Shown: positions 36,841 through 45,484 of the stretch, piece by piece
Layout: each line of letters opens with the position of its first letter
How positions within the stretch are numbered: the first letter of the stretch is position 1
Source of the DNA: an uncultured Paraprevotella sp.
GTDB taxonomy: Bacteria; Bacteroidota; Bacteroidia; Bacteroidales; Bacteroidaceae
Assembly: GCA_944320765.1 (NCBI GenBank)
Contig: CALUIS010000001.1
Span: 1-64,000, forward strand
DNA: 64,000 nucleotides
Direction: 5' to 3'
Made by a program: the position numbers and the translations under genes
The notes under the pieces: generated by a model
What the model was told of the DNA's origin: nothing
Databases searched by the model: none
The model's input: only the letters and a program-made list of their open reading frames with translations

Positions 36841-37863
36841 ATGATGAAAACAGAAAAGAACAGATTGATGGACGTGAAGGCCAAGGGCGCGAAATGGCTC
36901 TCCTTGGCGTTGTACCTGATGGCGGGATTCAGCTTTTCCGCCTGTAGCGATGACGACGAGGGCGAAGGTGGTGGCGGTGCCGGAAGTGGCGTGGCCGCGC
37001 AGCAGATGCCCAAGGTGGCGGACGCGGGGATTCAGTTTCCGGTGACGCAGTATTTGGAGCATGATGGCTCATATATAGAGACTTACACGTATTCTAACGG
37101 GCGTATGACGGGAGGGAGCTATCCTTATGGAAGCATTTCTATGGGAACTTATTCTTTGGGAATCTATTCTATTTCTTCTAATCCTTTGGTCTTGACAGAA
37201 CAAAGAGATGATCGTTCTAGTACATTTCGTAATATTAGGGTAAACGGAAATGGTTTCATGACTTATGCGGAATTGTTCAGTGATAATGATAGGGGTTCTT
37301 TTACTTGGAGATATGATGCGGAAGGACATCTTTTGAGCGAATCAGGGAATATGACTTATTCGGATGGTGGCTCTTCCAGTTGGACTTGCACTAACACATG
37401 GGAAAACGGAAATTTGATGAATGCGGAATTTCGTTATGAAGAGGATGGTGAAGTGGATAGTGAAGTTTGTACGTTCACTTATGGGGATGGCCAATGGAAC
37501 AATCCCGGCGTTTATCCTGCACATTGGATTAAAGCCACCTTATTGGAGATGCCTATTTTGTTCTATTCCGGTCTGATGGGACGTACAACCAAAAATATTC
37601 CCACCAGTGTGACGAGAATAGATTTTGATGGAAATGAGACAACTTACAATACCGTGGCTGTGAACTATAATCAAGACCGGTCGATTCAAAGCATAGAGGT
37701 GCAGAATGTTTCCTCTTATGGCTCCTCTTATACTGAGACTTATCGCTTCGGTTATGCCGACTATCCCATCCAGCAGCAATCCGGCTACTCGGCAACTCCG
37801 GCTTGGAAGTCCCCGAAGGCTGTCCATAGCCTGAAGGCACGGCGGATGATGAAGAGAAAGTAG
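36841..37863 (+). CDS. Surface lipoprotein A, paralogue of 55773-56774
   Basis: A 340-aa lipoprotein with lipobox FSAC (Cys35) followed by SDDDE, which resembles the Bacteroides lipoprotein export signal for display on the cell surface. Then comes a Gly-rich linker and the segment VADAGIQFPVTQY shared with the paralogue. The body has YD-like short motifs (TYTYSNGRMTGG, WRYDAEGHLLSESG, CTFTYGDGQWNNPG) reminiscent of DUF4595-type proteins; this family call is tentative. The N-terminus and the basic C-terminus (SLKARRMMKRK) are conserved between the paralogues while the middle has diverged. Both genes sit behind the same structured leader. No function is recognised. Confidence 0.8.
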   Translation: MMKTEKNRLMDVKAKGAKWLSLALYLMAGFSFSACSDDDEGEGGGGAGSGVAAQQMPKVADAGIQFPVTQYLEHDGSYIETYTYSNGRMTGGSYPYGSISMGTYSLGIYSISSNPLVLTEQRDDRSSTFRNIRVNGNGFMTYAELFSDNDRGSFTWRYDAEGHLLSESGNMTYSDGGSSSWTCTNTWENGNLMNAEFRYEEDGEVDSEVCTFTYGDGQWNNPGVYPAHWIKATLLEMPILFYSGLMGRTTKNIPTSVTRIDFDGNETTYNTVAVNYNQDRSIQSIEVQNVSSYGSSYTETYRFGYADYPIQQQSGYSATPAWKSPKAVHSLKARRMMKRK

Positions 37864-37913
37864 CGGCTTTTCCTTTTTATACTATGAATCACTTCATATA
37901 GCCGACTTTCCCC

Positions 37914-38130
37914 TTATTTTTGGTCGTAAGCGTGCTTGGGATAGTCGATGGTGTAGTGCAGACCGCGGCTTTCCTTGCGTTCCATGGCCTGGCGGGTGAT
38001 GAGGTAGCCCACGTTGATCATGTTGCGCAGCTCGCAGATGTCCTTGGTGGCCTTCACACGTTTGAAGAGTTATTCCGTCTCTTCGTAAAGCAGATCCAGA
38101 CGGGTTCAGACGCGTTTCAGGCGCAAGTCG
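37914..38130 (-). pseudogene. Broken 3' fragment of nadB
   Basis: These 217 bases match the last part of nadB (41152 onward), including the stop codon and the C-terminal YPKHAYDQK. The reading frame is interrupted by two nonsense codons (a Trp codon changed to TGA and a Glu codon changed to TAA), and everything upstream of the matching part is missing. The fragment has the same orientation as the intact gene and lies on the other side of lutABC, so the lut genes are bracketed by a direct repeat. Confidence 0.92.
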
Positions 38131-38251
38131 TGCTGTAGGAACGCACACCGAACGCCTGGGTTACTGGAATGCCGAAACTGCAACAGCAGCCGGTGCGGAA
38201 CCCGATGATGAGGGACACGGGCGACGTGCTGGCTTCCACAGCTTTTGTCAT
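38117..38251 (-). CDS. Possible 44-aa cysteine-rich peptide
   Basis: A short ORF with a strong AAAAAGGAG ribosome-binding site seven bases before the ATG at 38251. The peptide contains SLIIGFRTGCCCSFGIPV and ends STTCA; the last codons cross the junction with the nadB fragment. It faces away from lutA across a shared 150-base region. No family is recognised. It may be a real small gene, a leader peptide, or the cut N-terminus of a gene lost when the nadB fragment was joined here. Confidence 0.4.
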   Translation of the reverse strand: MTKAVEASTSPVSLIIGFRTGCCCSFGIPVTQAFGVRSYSTTCA

Positions 38252-38345
38252 GGCGAATCTCCTTTTTCCTGAAAAACAAATCCTTTACGGATGAAAAATT
38301 ACGGATTTTAACGCGAATAAGCCGTGTGTTTTTTGCGTTTTTTTG

Positions 38346-38353
38346 TACTTTTG
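38346..38353 (+). promoter_or_regulatory. -7 box of the lut operon
   Basis: TACTTTTG (TAnnTTTG), 46 bases before the lutA ATG. Confidence 0.5.
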
Positions 38354-38399
38354 CGTCTTGTAGAATCATGTTTATCAGCGGACAAAACATACTTGACAT

Positions 38400-39137
38400 A
38401 TGAAGATAGGACTTTTCATTCCCTGCTATGTGGATGCCCTTTACCCTGAAGTGGGTGTCGCGGCATACAAGCTTCTTAAGCATTTGCAGCTTGACGTGAC
38501 ATATCCCATGAACCAGACGTGCTGTGGACAGCCCATGGCCAACGCCGGTTTCGAGCGTGAAGCGGTGTCTTTGGCCGGGCGTTACGAGGATATGTTTCAA
38601 ACGTTCGACTACGTTGTGGCTCCCTCAGCCAGCTGTACTGCTTTTGTAAGATTCAACTATCCACGTCTGATGAAGGGCAAGCAGCGGTGCGAGGCGGCGG
38701 AAAAGACAATGGACATTTGCGAGTTCTTGCACGATGTTCTGCGCGTGACATCGTTGCCGGGCAAGTTTCCTCATAAGGTGAGCCTGCACAACTCGTGCCA
38801 TGGGGTGCGCGAGCTCGGCTTGTCATCTCCCTCGGAATGCAATATGCCAAAATTTAACAAAATCAAGGATTTGCTGTCGCTTGTCGAGGGCATAACAGTA
38901 GTAGAGCCTGAAAGAGTTGACGAATGTTGCGGCTTCGGTGGTATGTTTTCTATAGAAGAGCCTGCCGTGTCGACGCGTATGGGTACGGACAAGTTAGAAA
39001 GGCACATTGACACGGGCGCGGAATTCATTACGGGGCCAGACAGTTCGTGCCTGATGCATCTTGAAGGCGTAGCTCGCAGGCTGAAGAAAGACATTAAATT
39101 CATTCATGTGGTACAAATATTGGCGGCAGGATTATGA
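38400..39137 (+). CDS. lutA: Lactate utilisation protein A (Fe-S oxidoreductase, CCG domains)
   Basis: A 245-aa protein with two CCG domains, the first around NQTCCGQPMANAG (residues 38-50) and the second around DECCGFGGMFS near residue 178, plus HNSCHGVRELG and PDSSCLMH. With LutB and LutC it forms the flavin-independent L-lactate dehydrogenase complex (LldEFG) that oxidises lactate to pyruvate. Length is as in other LutA proteins (about 240 aa). First gene of a tightly overlapped three-gene operon; its codon choice is visibly different from the GC-rich genes around it. Confidence 0.93.
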   Translation: MKIGLFIPCYVDALYPEVGVAAYKLLKHLQLDVTYPMNQTCCGQPMANAGFEREAVSLAGRYEDMFQTFDYVVAPSASCTAFVRFNYPRLMKGKQRCEAAEKTMDICEFLHDVLRVTSLPGKFPHKVSLHNSCHGVRELGLSSPSECNMPKFNKIKDLLSLVEGITVVEPERVDECCGFGGMFSIEEPAVSTRMGTDKLERHIDTGAEFITGPDSSCLMHLEGVARRLKKDIKFIHVVQILAAGL

Positions 39138-40522
39138 GCACACTACATTCAAAAGCGGCACAACGCTTTCTCGAAACAAACAAGAACGCACGCTGGCACG
39201 ATGACACCTTCTGGGTTCTCCGTGCCAAGCGCGATGTCATGGCGCACGAACTTGACGAGTGGGAACGGCTGCGCGATGTGGCCTGTGCCATCAAACGACA
39301 CACCGTAACACATCTTGACCGATACTTGGAGCAGTTCGTCGGCAATGCCGAACGTAATGGCATACACGTACATTGGGCCAAGGACGCGGAGGAGTTTAAC
39401 CAAACCGTGTTGTCAATGCTTCGCAAACAGGGTGTCAAGAAGATGGTGAAGAGCAAGTCTATGCTGACTGAGGAGTGCGGCATGAATCCCTATCTGGAGA
39501 GCCACGGCATAGACGTTGTGGAAACAGACCTTGGCGAACGCATACTGCAACTGATGCACAAGCGGCCTTGCCACATAGTAGTGCCGGCGGTACACATAAC
39601 CCAGGAGGAGGTAGGACACCTTTTCGAGGAGAAGCTCGGGAGCGAAAAAGGCAACTATGACCCTACTTACCTTACCTATCAGGCACGTCTCAGCTTGCGC
39701 GACGAATTTATGACGGCTGGTGCTGGAATGACCGGTGCCAACTTCGGGGTTGCCGAAACGGGCGATGTAGTGGTATGTACCAACGAGGGAAATGCCGACA
39801 TGTCTACTTCCATGCCGAAGCTTCAGATTGTGGCGATGGGGCTGGAGAAGATCGTGCCCGACTATAAGTCGCTGGCAGTGTTCCAGCGTTTGCTATGTCG
39901 GGCGGCCACGGGGCAGCCGACGACATCGTTCACGTCACACTTCCGCAAAGCTCGTCCGGGAGCAGAGATGCACATCATCCTTGTCGATAATGGCCGTACC
40001 GACATTATTGGCGAGCCTGAACATTGGGAGACGCTGAAGTGCATACGTTGTGGATCGTGCATGAACACGTGTCCTGTTTATAGGCGGAGCGGAGGTTATT
40101 CATACACTTACTTCATACCCGGGCCTATCGGGATAAACCTAGGGATGCTGAAAGATAAAGTGCGCTATGCCGACAATGTAAGTGCTTGCACGCTATGTTG
40201 TTCGTGCGACAACGTGTGTCCTGTCAAGGTGAACCTGTCCGAGCAGATATACTGTTGGCGGCAGGGGCTTGACTCAATCGGAAAGGCCGACTTAGTGAAG
40301 AAGTCTATGTCGCTGGGTATGAAGTATCTGTTCAACCATCCGCAGATGTACGACACCGCGTTGAAGTTTGCCCCAATAACCAACCATCTGCCACATGTGC
40401 TGATGTACAACAAGCTGAACGGGTGGGGATATGGCCACGAGATGCCCGTGTTCAAGAAACAACCGTTCCATGAAATAGCAAGGAACATACTGAAAGACGA
40501 GGATAAAAAGGGGAATATATGA
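39134..40522 (+). CDS. lutB: Lactate utilisation protein B (iron-sulfur)
   Basis: A 462-aa protein with an N-terminal LUD domain and a C-terminal ferredoxin-like pair of 4Fe-4S motifs, CIRCGSCMNTCPVYR (near residue 300) and CTLCCSCDNVCPVK (near residue 355). It passes electrons within the LutABC lactate oxidation complex. The ATG overlaps the lutA stop (ATGA at 39134-39137). Full length for the family. Confidence 0.95.
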   Translation: MSTLHSKAAQRFLETNKNARWHDDTFWVLRAKRDVMAHELDEWERLRDVACAIKRHTVTHLDRYLEQFVGNAERNGIHVHWAKDAEEFNQTVLSMLRKQGVKKMVKSKSMLTEECGMNPYLESHGIDVVETDLGERILQLMHKRPCHIVVPAVHITQEEVGHLFEEKLGSEKGNYDPTYLTYQARLSLRDEFMTAGAGMTGANFGVAETGDVVVCTNEGNADMSTSMPKLQIVAMGLEKIVPDYKSLAVFQRLLCRAATGQPTTSFTSHFRKARPGAEMHIILVDNGRTDIIGEPEHWETLKCIRCGSCMNTCPVYRRSGGYSYTYFIPGPIGINLGMLKDKVRYADNVSACTLCCSCDNVCPVKVNLSEQIYCWRQGLDSIGKADLVKKSMSLGMKYLFNHPQMYDTALKFAPITNHLPHVLMYNKLNGWGYGHEMPVFKKQPFHEIARNILKDEDKKGNI

Positions 40523-41109
40523 GTACAAAAGAAGAAATACTTTCAAGGTACAGGCGCAACATGAAGGTCAAAGGGCAGTATGACATGCCCGACCTTGACG
40601 CACTGAATGGCATCGAATACGCTGATGCCGTAAGTCAGTTCATTGCCATGAGCAGGACGGTGGGCGGAGAGGTTGTAACGCTTGAGCCTGGCGCAGATGT
40701 CAACGAAGTCATAAGGAAGGCGTATCCGGAAGCCAAGGTCTTCGCCAGCAACGTGCCGGGAATTGCCATAGCGCAGCGCAACCCCGACACCGTAGAATCG
40801 GCGCAGGAGCTTAACGGCACCGACGTGGGTATTGTGCAAGGCGATGTAGGCGTGGCGGAGAACGGCTGCATATGGGTTCCGCAGACGATGAAGGAACGTG
40901 CCGTATGCTTCATCTCGGAGTACCTTGTCATTCTGCTCAGTCGTAACAACATAGTGAGCAATATGCATCAAGCATACTGCCGCATACGTATGACCGATTA
41001 CGGCTATGGCTGCTTTATCTCGGGTCCGTCCAAAACGGCCGACATAGCGCAGGCTCTCGTAATGGGGGCGCAGGCCGCACGCGGTGTCACTGTAATTTTG
41101 ACAGACTGA
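40519..41109 (+). CDS. lutC: Lactate utilisation protein C (LUD domain)
   Basis: A 196-aa single LUD-domain protein, the third part of the LutABC complex. It shows the conserved GTDVGIVQGDVGVAENGC and the late GYGCFISGPSKTADIAQ. The start overlaps the lutB stop (ATGA at 40519-40522). Only 42 bases separate its stop from the convergent stop of nadB. Confidence 0.92.
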   Translation: MSTKEEILSRYRRNMKVKGQYDMPDLDALNGIEYADAVSQFIAMSRTVGGEVVTLEPGADVNEVIRKAYPEAKVFASNVPGIAIAQRNPDTVESAQELNGTDVGIVQGDVGVAENGCIWVPQTMKERAVCFISEYLVILLSRNNIVSNMHQAYCRIRMTDYGYGCFISGPSKTADIAQALVMGAQAARGVTVILTD

Positions 41110-41151
41110 CCTGCAAGGCAAAACGGTGTAAATTCATACGGCTCGTTTCCC

Positions 41152-42741
41152 TTACTTCTGGTCGTAGGCGTGCTTGGGATAGTCGATGGTGTAGTGCAGG
41201 CCGCGGCTTTCCTTGCGTTCCATGGCCTGGCGGGTGATGAGGTAGCCCACGTTGATCATGTTGCGCAGCTCGCAGATGTCCTTGGTGGCCTTCACCCGTT
41301 TGAAGAGTTCTTCCGTCTCTTCGTAGAGCAGGTCCAAGCGGGTCCAGGCGCGTTTCAGGCGCAGGTCGCTCCGCACGATGCCCACGTAGTTGCTCATGAT
41401 TTGCCCCACTTCCTTCATGTCCTGGGCGATGAGTACTTTCTCCTCGTTGCTCATCGTGCCCTCGTCGTTCCATTCCGGCACTCGGTCGTTGAACGTGTAC
41501 TGGTCGATGACGCTCAGGCTGTGGCGGGCTGCCGCGTCGGCATAGACCACGGCTTCGATGAGCGAGTTGCTGGCCAGGCGGTTGCCGCCGTGCAACCCCG
41601 TGCAGGAGCATTCGCCCACGGCATAGAGCCGCTTGATGCTGGAGCAGGCGTTGAGGTCCACCTTGATGCCGCCGCACATGTAGTGTGCGCAAGGCACCAC
41701 GGGGATGTACTGCTTGGTGATGTCGATGCCGATGGACAGGCACTTGGCATAGATGTTGGGGAAGTGGTGCTTGGTCTCTTCCGGGTCCTTGTGCGTCACG
41801 TCCAGGCACACATGGTCCAGCCCGTGTATCTTCATTTCCTTGTCGATGGCGCGAGCCACGATGTCACGCGGGGCCAGGCTGAGCCGTTTGTCGTATTTCT
41901 GCATGAACTCCTCGCCGTTCGGCAGGCGCAGGATGCCGCCGTATCCCCGCATGGCTTCCGTGATGAGGTAGGCCGGGTGCGTCTCGCCGGGATGGAAGAG
42001 GGCGGTGGGGTGGAACTGCACGAACTCCATGCCTTCCACCGTGCCTTTGGCGCGGTAGACCATGGCGATGCCGTCGCCCGTGGCGATATTGGGGTTGGTG
42101 GTGGTGGCGTATACGGCACCCGTGCCGCCCGTGGCCATCAGGGTGACTTTGGAAAGGAACGTGTCGATTTTCTGGGTGTCGGGGTCGAGGATGTAAGCAC
42201 CGTAGCATTCGATGTCCGGCGTGCGGCGGGTCACCTCGATGCCCAGGTGGTGCTGGGTGATGATTTCCACGGCGAAGTGGTTCTCCAGGATGGTGATGTT
42301 CGGGTGGTGGCGCACGGCTTCCATCAGTCCCCGCTGGATTTCAAACCCCGTGTCGTCGGCATGGTGCAGGATGCGGAATTCCGAGTGTCCGCCTTCGCGG
42401 TGCAGGTCGAATTCCCCGTTCTCGTTCTTGTCGAAATGCACACCCCATTTCAGCAGGTCGCGTATGCCTTGCGGCGCGTTCTTCACCACCTGTTCCACGG
42501 CGGCCGGGTCGCTGATGTAGTCGCCGGCGACCATGGTGTCGCGGATATGCTTCTCAAAGTTGTCCACCTTCAGGTTGGTGACCGAGGCGATGCCCCCTTG
42601 TGCCTTGGCCGTGTTGGCCTCGTCCAACGTGGTCTTGCACACCAGGGCCACTTTTCCCTTGCCCGCGTCGGCCACTTTCAGTGCGTAACTCATGCCGGCC
42701 ACTCCCGACCCGATAATCAGAAAATCGAACTTGCGTATCAT
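41152..42741 (-). CDS. nadB: L-aspartate oxidase
   Basis: A 529-aa FAD enzyme that oxidises L-aspartate to iminoaspartate, the first step of de novo NAD synthesis, feeding NadA. The FAD-binding loop is FLIIGSGVAGMSYA at the N-terminus; HPTALFHPGE and GGIKVDLNACSS are family blocks. Start: ATG 42741, because an in-frame TTG at 42765 lies inside the -7 box (42770-42763). The last 215 bases are duplicated, in broken form, at 37914-38130. Confidence 0.96.
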   Translation of the reverse strand: MIRKFDFLIIGSGVAGMSYALKVADAGKGKVALVCKTTLDEANTAKAQGGIASVTNLKVDNFEKHIRDTMVAGDYISDPAAVEQVVKNAPQGIRDLLKWGVHFDKNENGEFDLHREGGHSEFRILHHADDTGFEIQRGLMEAVRHHPNITILENHFAVEIITQHHLGIEVTRRTPDIECYGAYILDPDTQKIDTFLSKVTLMATGGTGAVYATTTNPNIATGDGIAMVYRAKGTVEGMEFVQFHPTALFHPGETHPAYLITEAMRGYGGILRLPNGEEFMQKYDKRLSLAPRDIVARAIDKEMKIHGLDHVCLDVTHKDPEETKHHFPNIYAKCLSIGIDITKQYIPVVPCAHYMCGGIKVDLNACSSIKRLYAVGECSCTGLHGGNRLASNSLIEAVVYADAAARHSLSVIDQYTFNDRVPEWNDEGTMSNEEKVLIAQDMKEVGQIMSNYVGIVRSDLRLKRAWTRLDLLYEETEELFKRVKATKDICELRNMINVGYLITRQAMERKESRGLHYTIDYPKHAYDQK

Positions 42742-42762
42742 ACCGTTGCTGTTTTGATGTTG

Positions 42763-42770
42763 CAAAACTA
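42763..42770 (-). promoter_or_regulatory. -7 box of nadB
   Basis: The minus strand reads TAGTTTTG (TAnnTTTG), 21 bases before the ATG at 42741. Confidence 0.5.
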
Positions 42771-42894
42771 CTTAAAAAGTCGGTTCGTTGTGCCTGTCGT
42801 TTATGATTAATTTTGGATTTTCTATGCGTCCTTTTTGGATGGCAGGCTTGGCGGTGTGTGGGAAAAAGTGTAAATTGCGTCAAATTTGTGATGC

Positions 42895-43308
42895 ATGATA
42901 CGGACGTTCCATTCCAAACTGAACCGGAAGACGTTGGTCTTCTGCCTTTTGCCGGCCACGGTGCTGGCGGTGTACTTCTTTTGGGTCAAGCTGCCGCTGC
43001 CGGCTTTGTGCTGCATGGTGTTTCTGGTGTTTGTGGTGGAACGTCTGATCCATACGTTTTATGTGTTTGCCGACGACGGATGCCTGTATATCCATCAGGG
43101 GCGGTTTTCCAAAGTGCGTAAGCTGGCTTTGGCGGATATCCGCGAGGCGGCCGTGGTAAGTCCTTCATCTTTGGCATTCCTCAAAAGCCGCGATACGGTC
43201 ATGCTGGAGTTGCGGGACGGTTCGTTGCGTTTCATCACGCCTTCTCCGGCGGAAGAGTTTTGCAGATACTTGAAGAAGAGAAAGGAGGAGAGTCTTGAAA
43301 AAGAATGA
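42895..43308 (+). CDS. Small membrane protein with PH-like domain
   Basis: A 137-aa protein with two hydrophobic segments (about residues 13-50, including TLVFCLLPATVLAVYFFWV and ALCCMVFLVFVV) followed by a beta-rich cytoplasmic part (YIHQGRFSKVRKLALADI, LKSRDTVMLELRDGSLRFI) like the bacterial PH domains of DUF304-type proteins. Function unknown. It is divergent from nadB and its 3' end overlaps dacB by 14 bases, so the two are likely expressed together. Confidence 0.65.
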   Translation: MIRTFHSKLNRKTLVFCLLPATVLAVYFFWVKLPLPALCCMVFLVFVVERLIHTFYVFADDGCLYIHQGRFSKVRKLALADIREAAVVSPSSLAFLKSRDTVMLELRDGSLRFITPSPAEEFCRYLKKRKEESLEKE

Positions 43309-44500
43309 TGCGCGGGCGGGAGGCCGGGCCATCCGGTGGATGGGGCTGCTCGTGGGATGCCTGATAGGATGGGGGTGCCTCCCCGCCTTCCCGGTGGAGG
43401 AAGGCGGGAATGTGTGGCGTTCCGGCATGGACAGCCTGCTGCGGGATGAGCTGTTGCATACGTCCCAGTTAGGGCTTTGTGTCTATGATTTGACGGCGGA
43501 CTCCTTGTTGTATGCTCATCAGTCCCGTCAGCGGATGCGTCCCGCCTCCACGGAGAAGATTGTGACGGCGGTGGCCGCGCTTTCCGAGTTGGGCGGTACT
43601 TTCCGCTTCACCACCCGTTTGTGCCATACGGGGGAAATCCGTGGCGGGGTGCTTCGGGGCGACCTATATATAATAGGTGGGTTCGACCCGTGTTTCGGGC
43701 GCGGGGACTTGAAGTCTTTCGTGGATGCCTTGGCGCAAGCCGGCGTGGATTCCGTCGCGGGGCGGCTTTGCGCGGACGTGTCGATGAAGGACACGCTGCA
43801 GTGGGGCTGGGGATGGTGCTGGGACGACGAGATGCCCGTGCTGACTCCTTTATTATATAAGGAAGAGGATGTCTTTATGGAGCGGATGACGGAGATGTTG
43901 TCGGAGTCGGGGATTGGATACGCTTCGGTAGGCCGCTCCCGTTGTCCGGCGGATGCGGTCTTGCTGGCGGAGCGGAGCCGCCCGGTGCGGGATGTGCTTT
44001 TCCCGATGATGAAGGAAAGCGACAACCTGTATGCCGAGGCCCTGTTTTACCGGTTGGCGGCCCATAGCGGGAAGCCTTATGCTTCGAGGAAAGAGGCATG
44101 GCACTATATCGAGCGGCTGATAGGACAAATGGGATACGACCCGGAAAAATATCTGGTGGCCGACGGGAGCGGGGTGTCGCTTTACAATTATCTGACGCCG
44201 GAACTGGAGGTGGCCTTCCTGAAGTATGCTTACCGGAGGCCGGAAATCTTTCCCTTATTTTATGAGTCTTTGCCCGTGGCCGGGGTGGACGGCACCTTGA
44301 AACGGCGGATGAGAGGCGCACGGACGAAAGGACGTATCCGGGCCAAGACCGGCACTTTGGAAGGAGTCTCTACCTTGGCAGGGTATGCCTTGGCGGGCAA
44401 CGGACACATGCTGGCTTTCTGTATCATGAACCAAGGGGTGGAGCGTGTGCGGGACGCGCAGGAGTTTCAAGACAAGGTTTGCGATTGGCTCTGCCGTTAG
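43295..44500 (+). CDS. dacB: D-alanyl-D-alanine carboxypeptidase / endopeptidase (PBP4 type)
   Basis: A 401-aa penicillin-binding protein of the S13 family, which trims or cuts peptidoglycan cross-links in the periplasm. The three active-site motifs are visible: SxxK as STEK (Ser85, Lys88), SxN as SDN in KESDNLYAEA, and KTG in RAKTGTLEGV. An N-terminal hydrophobic stretch (residues 15-30) acts as signal or anchor. At 401 aa it is somewhat shorter than E. coli DacB (477 aa). The start overlaps the PH-like gene. Confidence 0.93.
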   Translation: MKKNDARAGGRAIRWMGLLVGCLIGWGCLPAFPVEEGGNVWRSGMDSLLRDELLHTSQLGLCVYDLTADSLLYAHQSRQRMRPASTEKIVTAVAALSELGGTFRFTTRLCHTGEIRGGVLRGDLYIIGGFDPCFGRGDLKSFVDALAQAGVDSVAGRLCADVSMKDTLQWGWGWCWDDEMPVLTPLLYKEEDVFMERMTEMLSESGIGYASVGRSRCPADAVLLAERSRPVRDVLFPMMKESDNLYAEALFYRLAAHSGKPYASRKEAWHYIERLIGQMGYDPEKYLVADGSGVSLYNYLTPELEVAFLKYAYRRPEIFPLFYESLPVAGVDGTLKRRMRGARTKGRIRAKTGTLEGVSTLAGYALAGNGHMLAFCIMNQGVERVRDAQEFQDKVCDWLCR

Positions 44501-44581
44501 CGTGCTGTTAAAATTGCAAAGTGGACGTTTCATTTTAGATGATTTAACAAACTGCCGGAAAAGGCTTAAGGATAATATACG

Positions 44582-44589
44582 TACCTTTG
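44582..44589 (+). promoter_or_regulatory. -7 box before the small exported protein
   Basis: TACCTTTG (TAnnTTTG), 30 bases before the ATG at 44612. This may also drive the nuo operon, since no good promoter was seen in the 132 bases directly before nuoA. Confidence 0.5.
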
Positions 44590-44611
44590 TGCGCGTAAAA
44601 AAGGGGTGAAG

Positions 44612-44998
44612 ATGCAAAAGAAGATCCATCTTTTATTATTGCTTTGCATGGCATTCTTCATGGTGTGTGCCACCGTGGAGATGTCGGCCCGGACAGTTGT
44701 TCCGCATTCCGTCCTGACGGAGCAGGACGGTACGCATCAAGGCGATGGGTCTTTCTTCATGCCGGAGTCCCCTTTCTTCTTTTTCGCCCCTGATTACATC
44801 ACGCCCTTGTCTTCCTCGCCGGGTACGGTTCCCGGGATACCGGGCGTGAAATGCGTGGACCTGTATGTTTTCCTGCACCATATTCTCCATTCCGGCAGGT
44901 TTGATGTCGGGCTTCCGGTGCGGGAAGACGCTTCTTGCCCTTCCATTCTTACGGACAAGGATTATTATGTGCTGGTATTGAGGCATATTGTAGTCTGA
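44612..44998 (+). CDS. Small exported protein of unknown function
   Basis: A 128-aa protein beginning with a clear signal peptide (MQKKIHLLLLLCMAFFMVC, likely cut near MSARTV). The mature part has a Phe-rich stretch (PESPFFFFAPDYITP) and two cysteines that could pair. ATG 44612 is preferred over an upstream in-frame GTG (44606) because the AAAAAGGGG site is properly spaced only for the ATG. Not recognised. It lies between dacB and nuoA and has its own promoter. Confidence 0.55.
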   Translation: MQKKIHLLLLLCMAFFMVCATVEMSARTVVPHSVLTEQDGTHQGDGSFFMPESPFFFFAPDYITPLSSSPGTVPGIPGVKCVDLYVFLHHILHSGRFDVGLPVREDASCPSILTDKDYYVLVLRHIVV

Positions 44999-45130
44999 CA
45001 AACCTTATCCTGTCTATACGCACGGGATGTTTTTCTGTGTGTGGACGTGCAGCCTGCCGATGGGGCATGTCCGGTCCGGGTTCGCCCGTAATATCATTGC
45101 ATCCATATCATCTTACTTAGTTATACAAGC

Positions 45131-45484
45131 ATGACAGATTTCACTCTTTTGACCACCGCCGCGCTTACGGCCATAGTCCTTGTGGCGGCGGCATTGCTGA
45201 TAGCCCGTCTGCTGGCTCCCCGGAGCTTCAATCCGCAGAAAGGCGAGCCTTATGAGTGTGGCGTGCCTACACGCGGCATCTCGTGGGGGCAGTTCCATTC
45301 GGGCTACTACCTGTATGCCATCCTTTTCCTGGTGTTCGACATCGAGACGGTCTTCCTCTTCCCGTGGGCGGCCGTGGTGGAACGCGTGGGGACATTAGGA
45401 CTGGTGAGCATCTCGTTCTTCATCGTGGTGTTGATTTTGGGCCTGGCTTACGCCTGGCGGAAAGGAGCGTTGGCATGGAAATAA
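45131..45484 (+). CDS. nuoA: NADH-quinone oxidoreductase subunit A
   Basis: A 117-aa membrane subunit of complex I with three transmembrane segments. The conserved loop KGEPYECGVPTRGISWGQF with its cysteine and the FLVFDIETVFLFPWA segment are typical. First gene of a ten-gene nuo operon that ends in a terminator at 55161-55195. Confidence 0.95.
   Translation: MTDFTLLTTAALTAIVLVAAALLIARLLAPRSFNPQKGEPYECGVPTRGISWGQFHSGYYLYAILFLVFDIETVFLFPWAAVVERVGTLGLVSISFFIVVLILGLAYAWRKGALAWK

Noticed and set aside
37914..38130. A second functional nadB
   Set aside because: Only the last 217 bases are present and two stop codons interrupt the frame.
37864..41151. An integrative element with its own integrase carrying lutABC
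   Set aside because: No integrase, recombinase or attachment-type repeat is present between the nadB copies; homologous integration is simpler.
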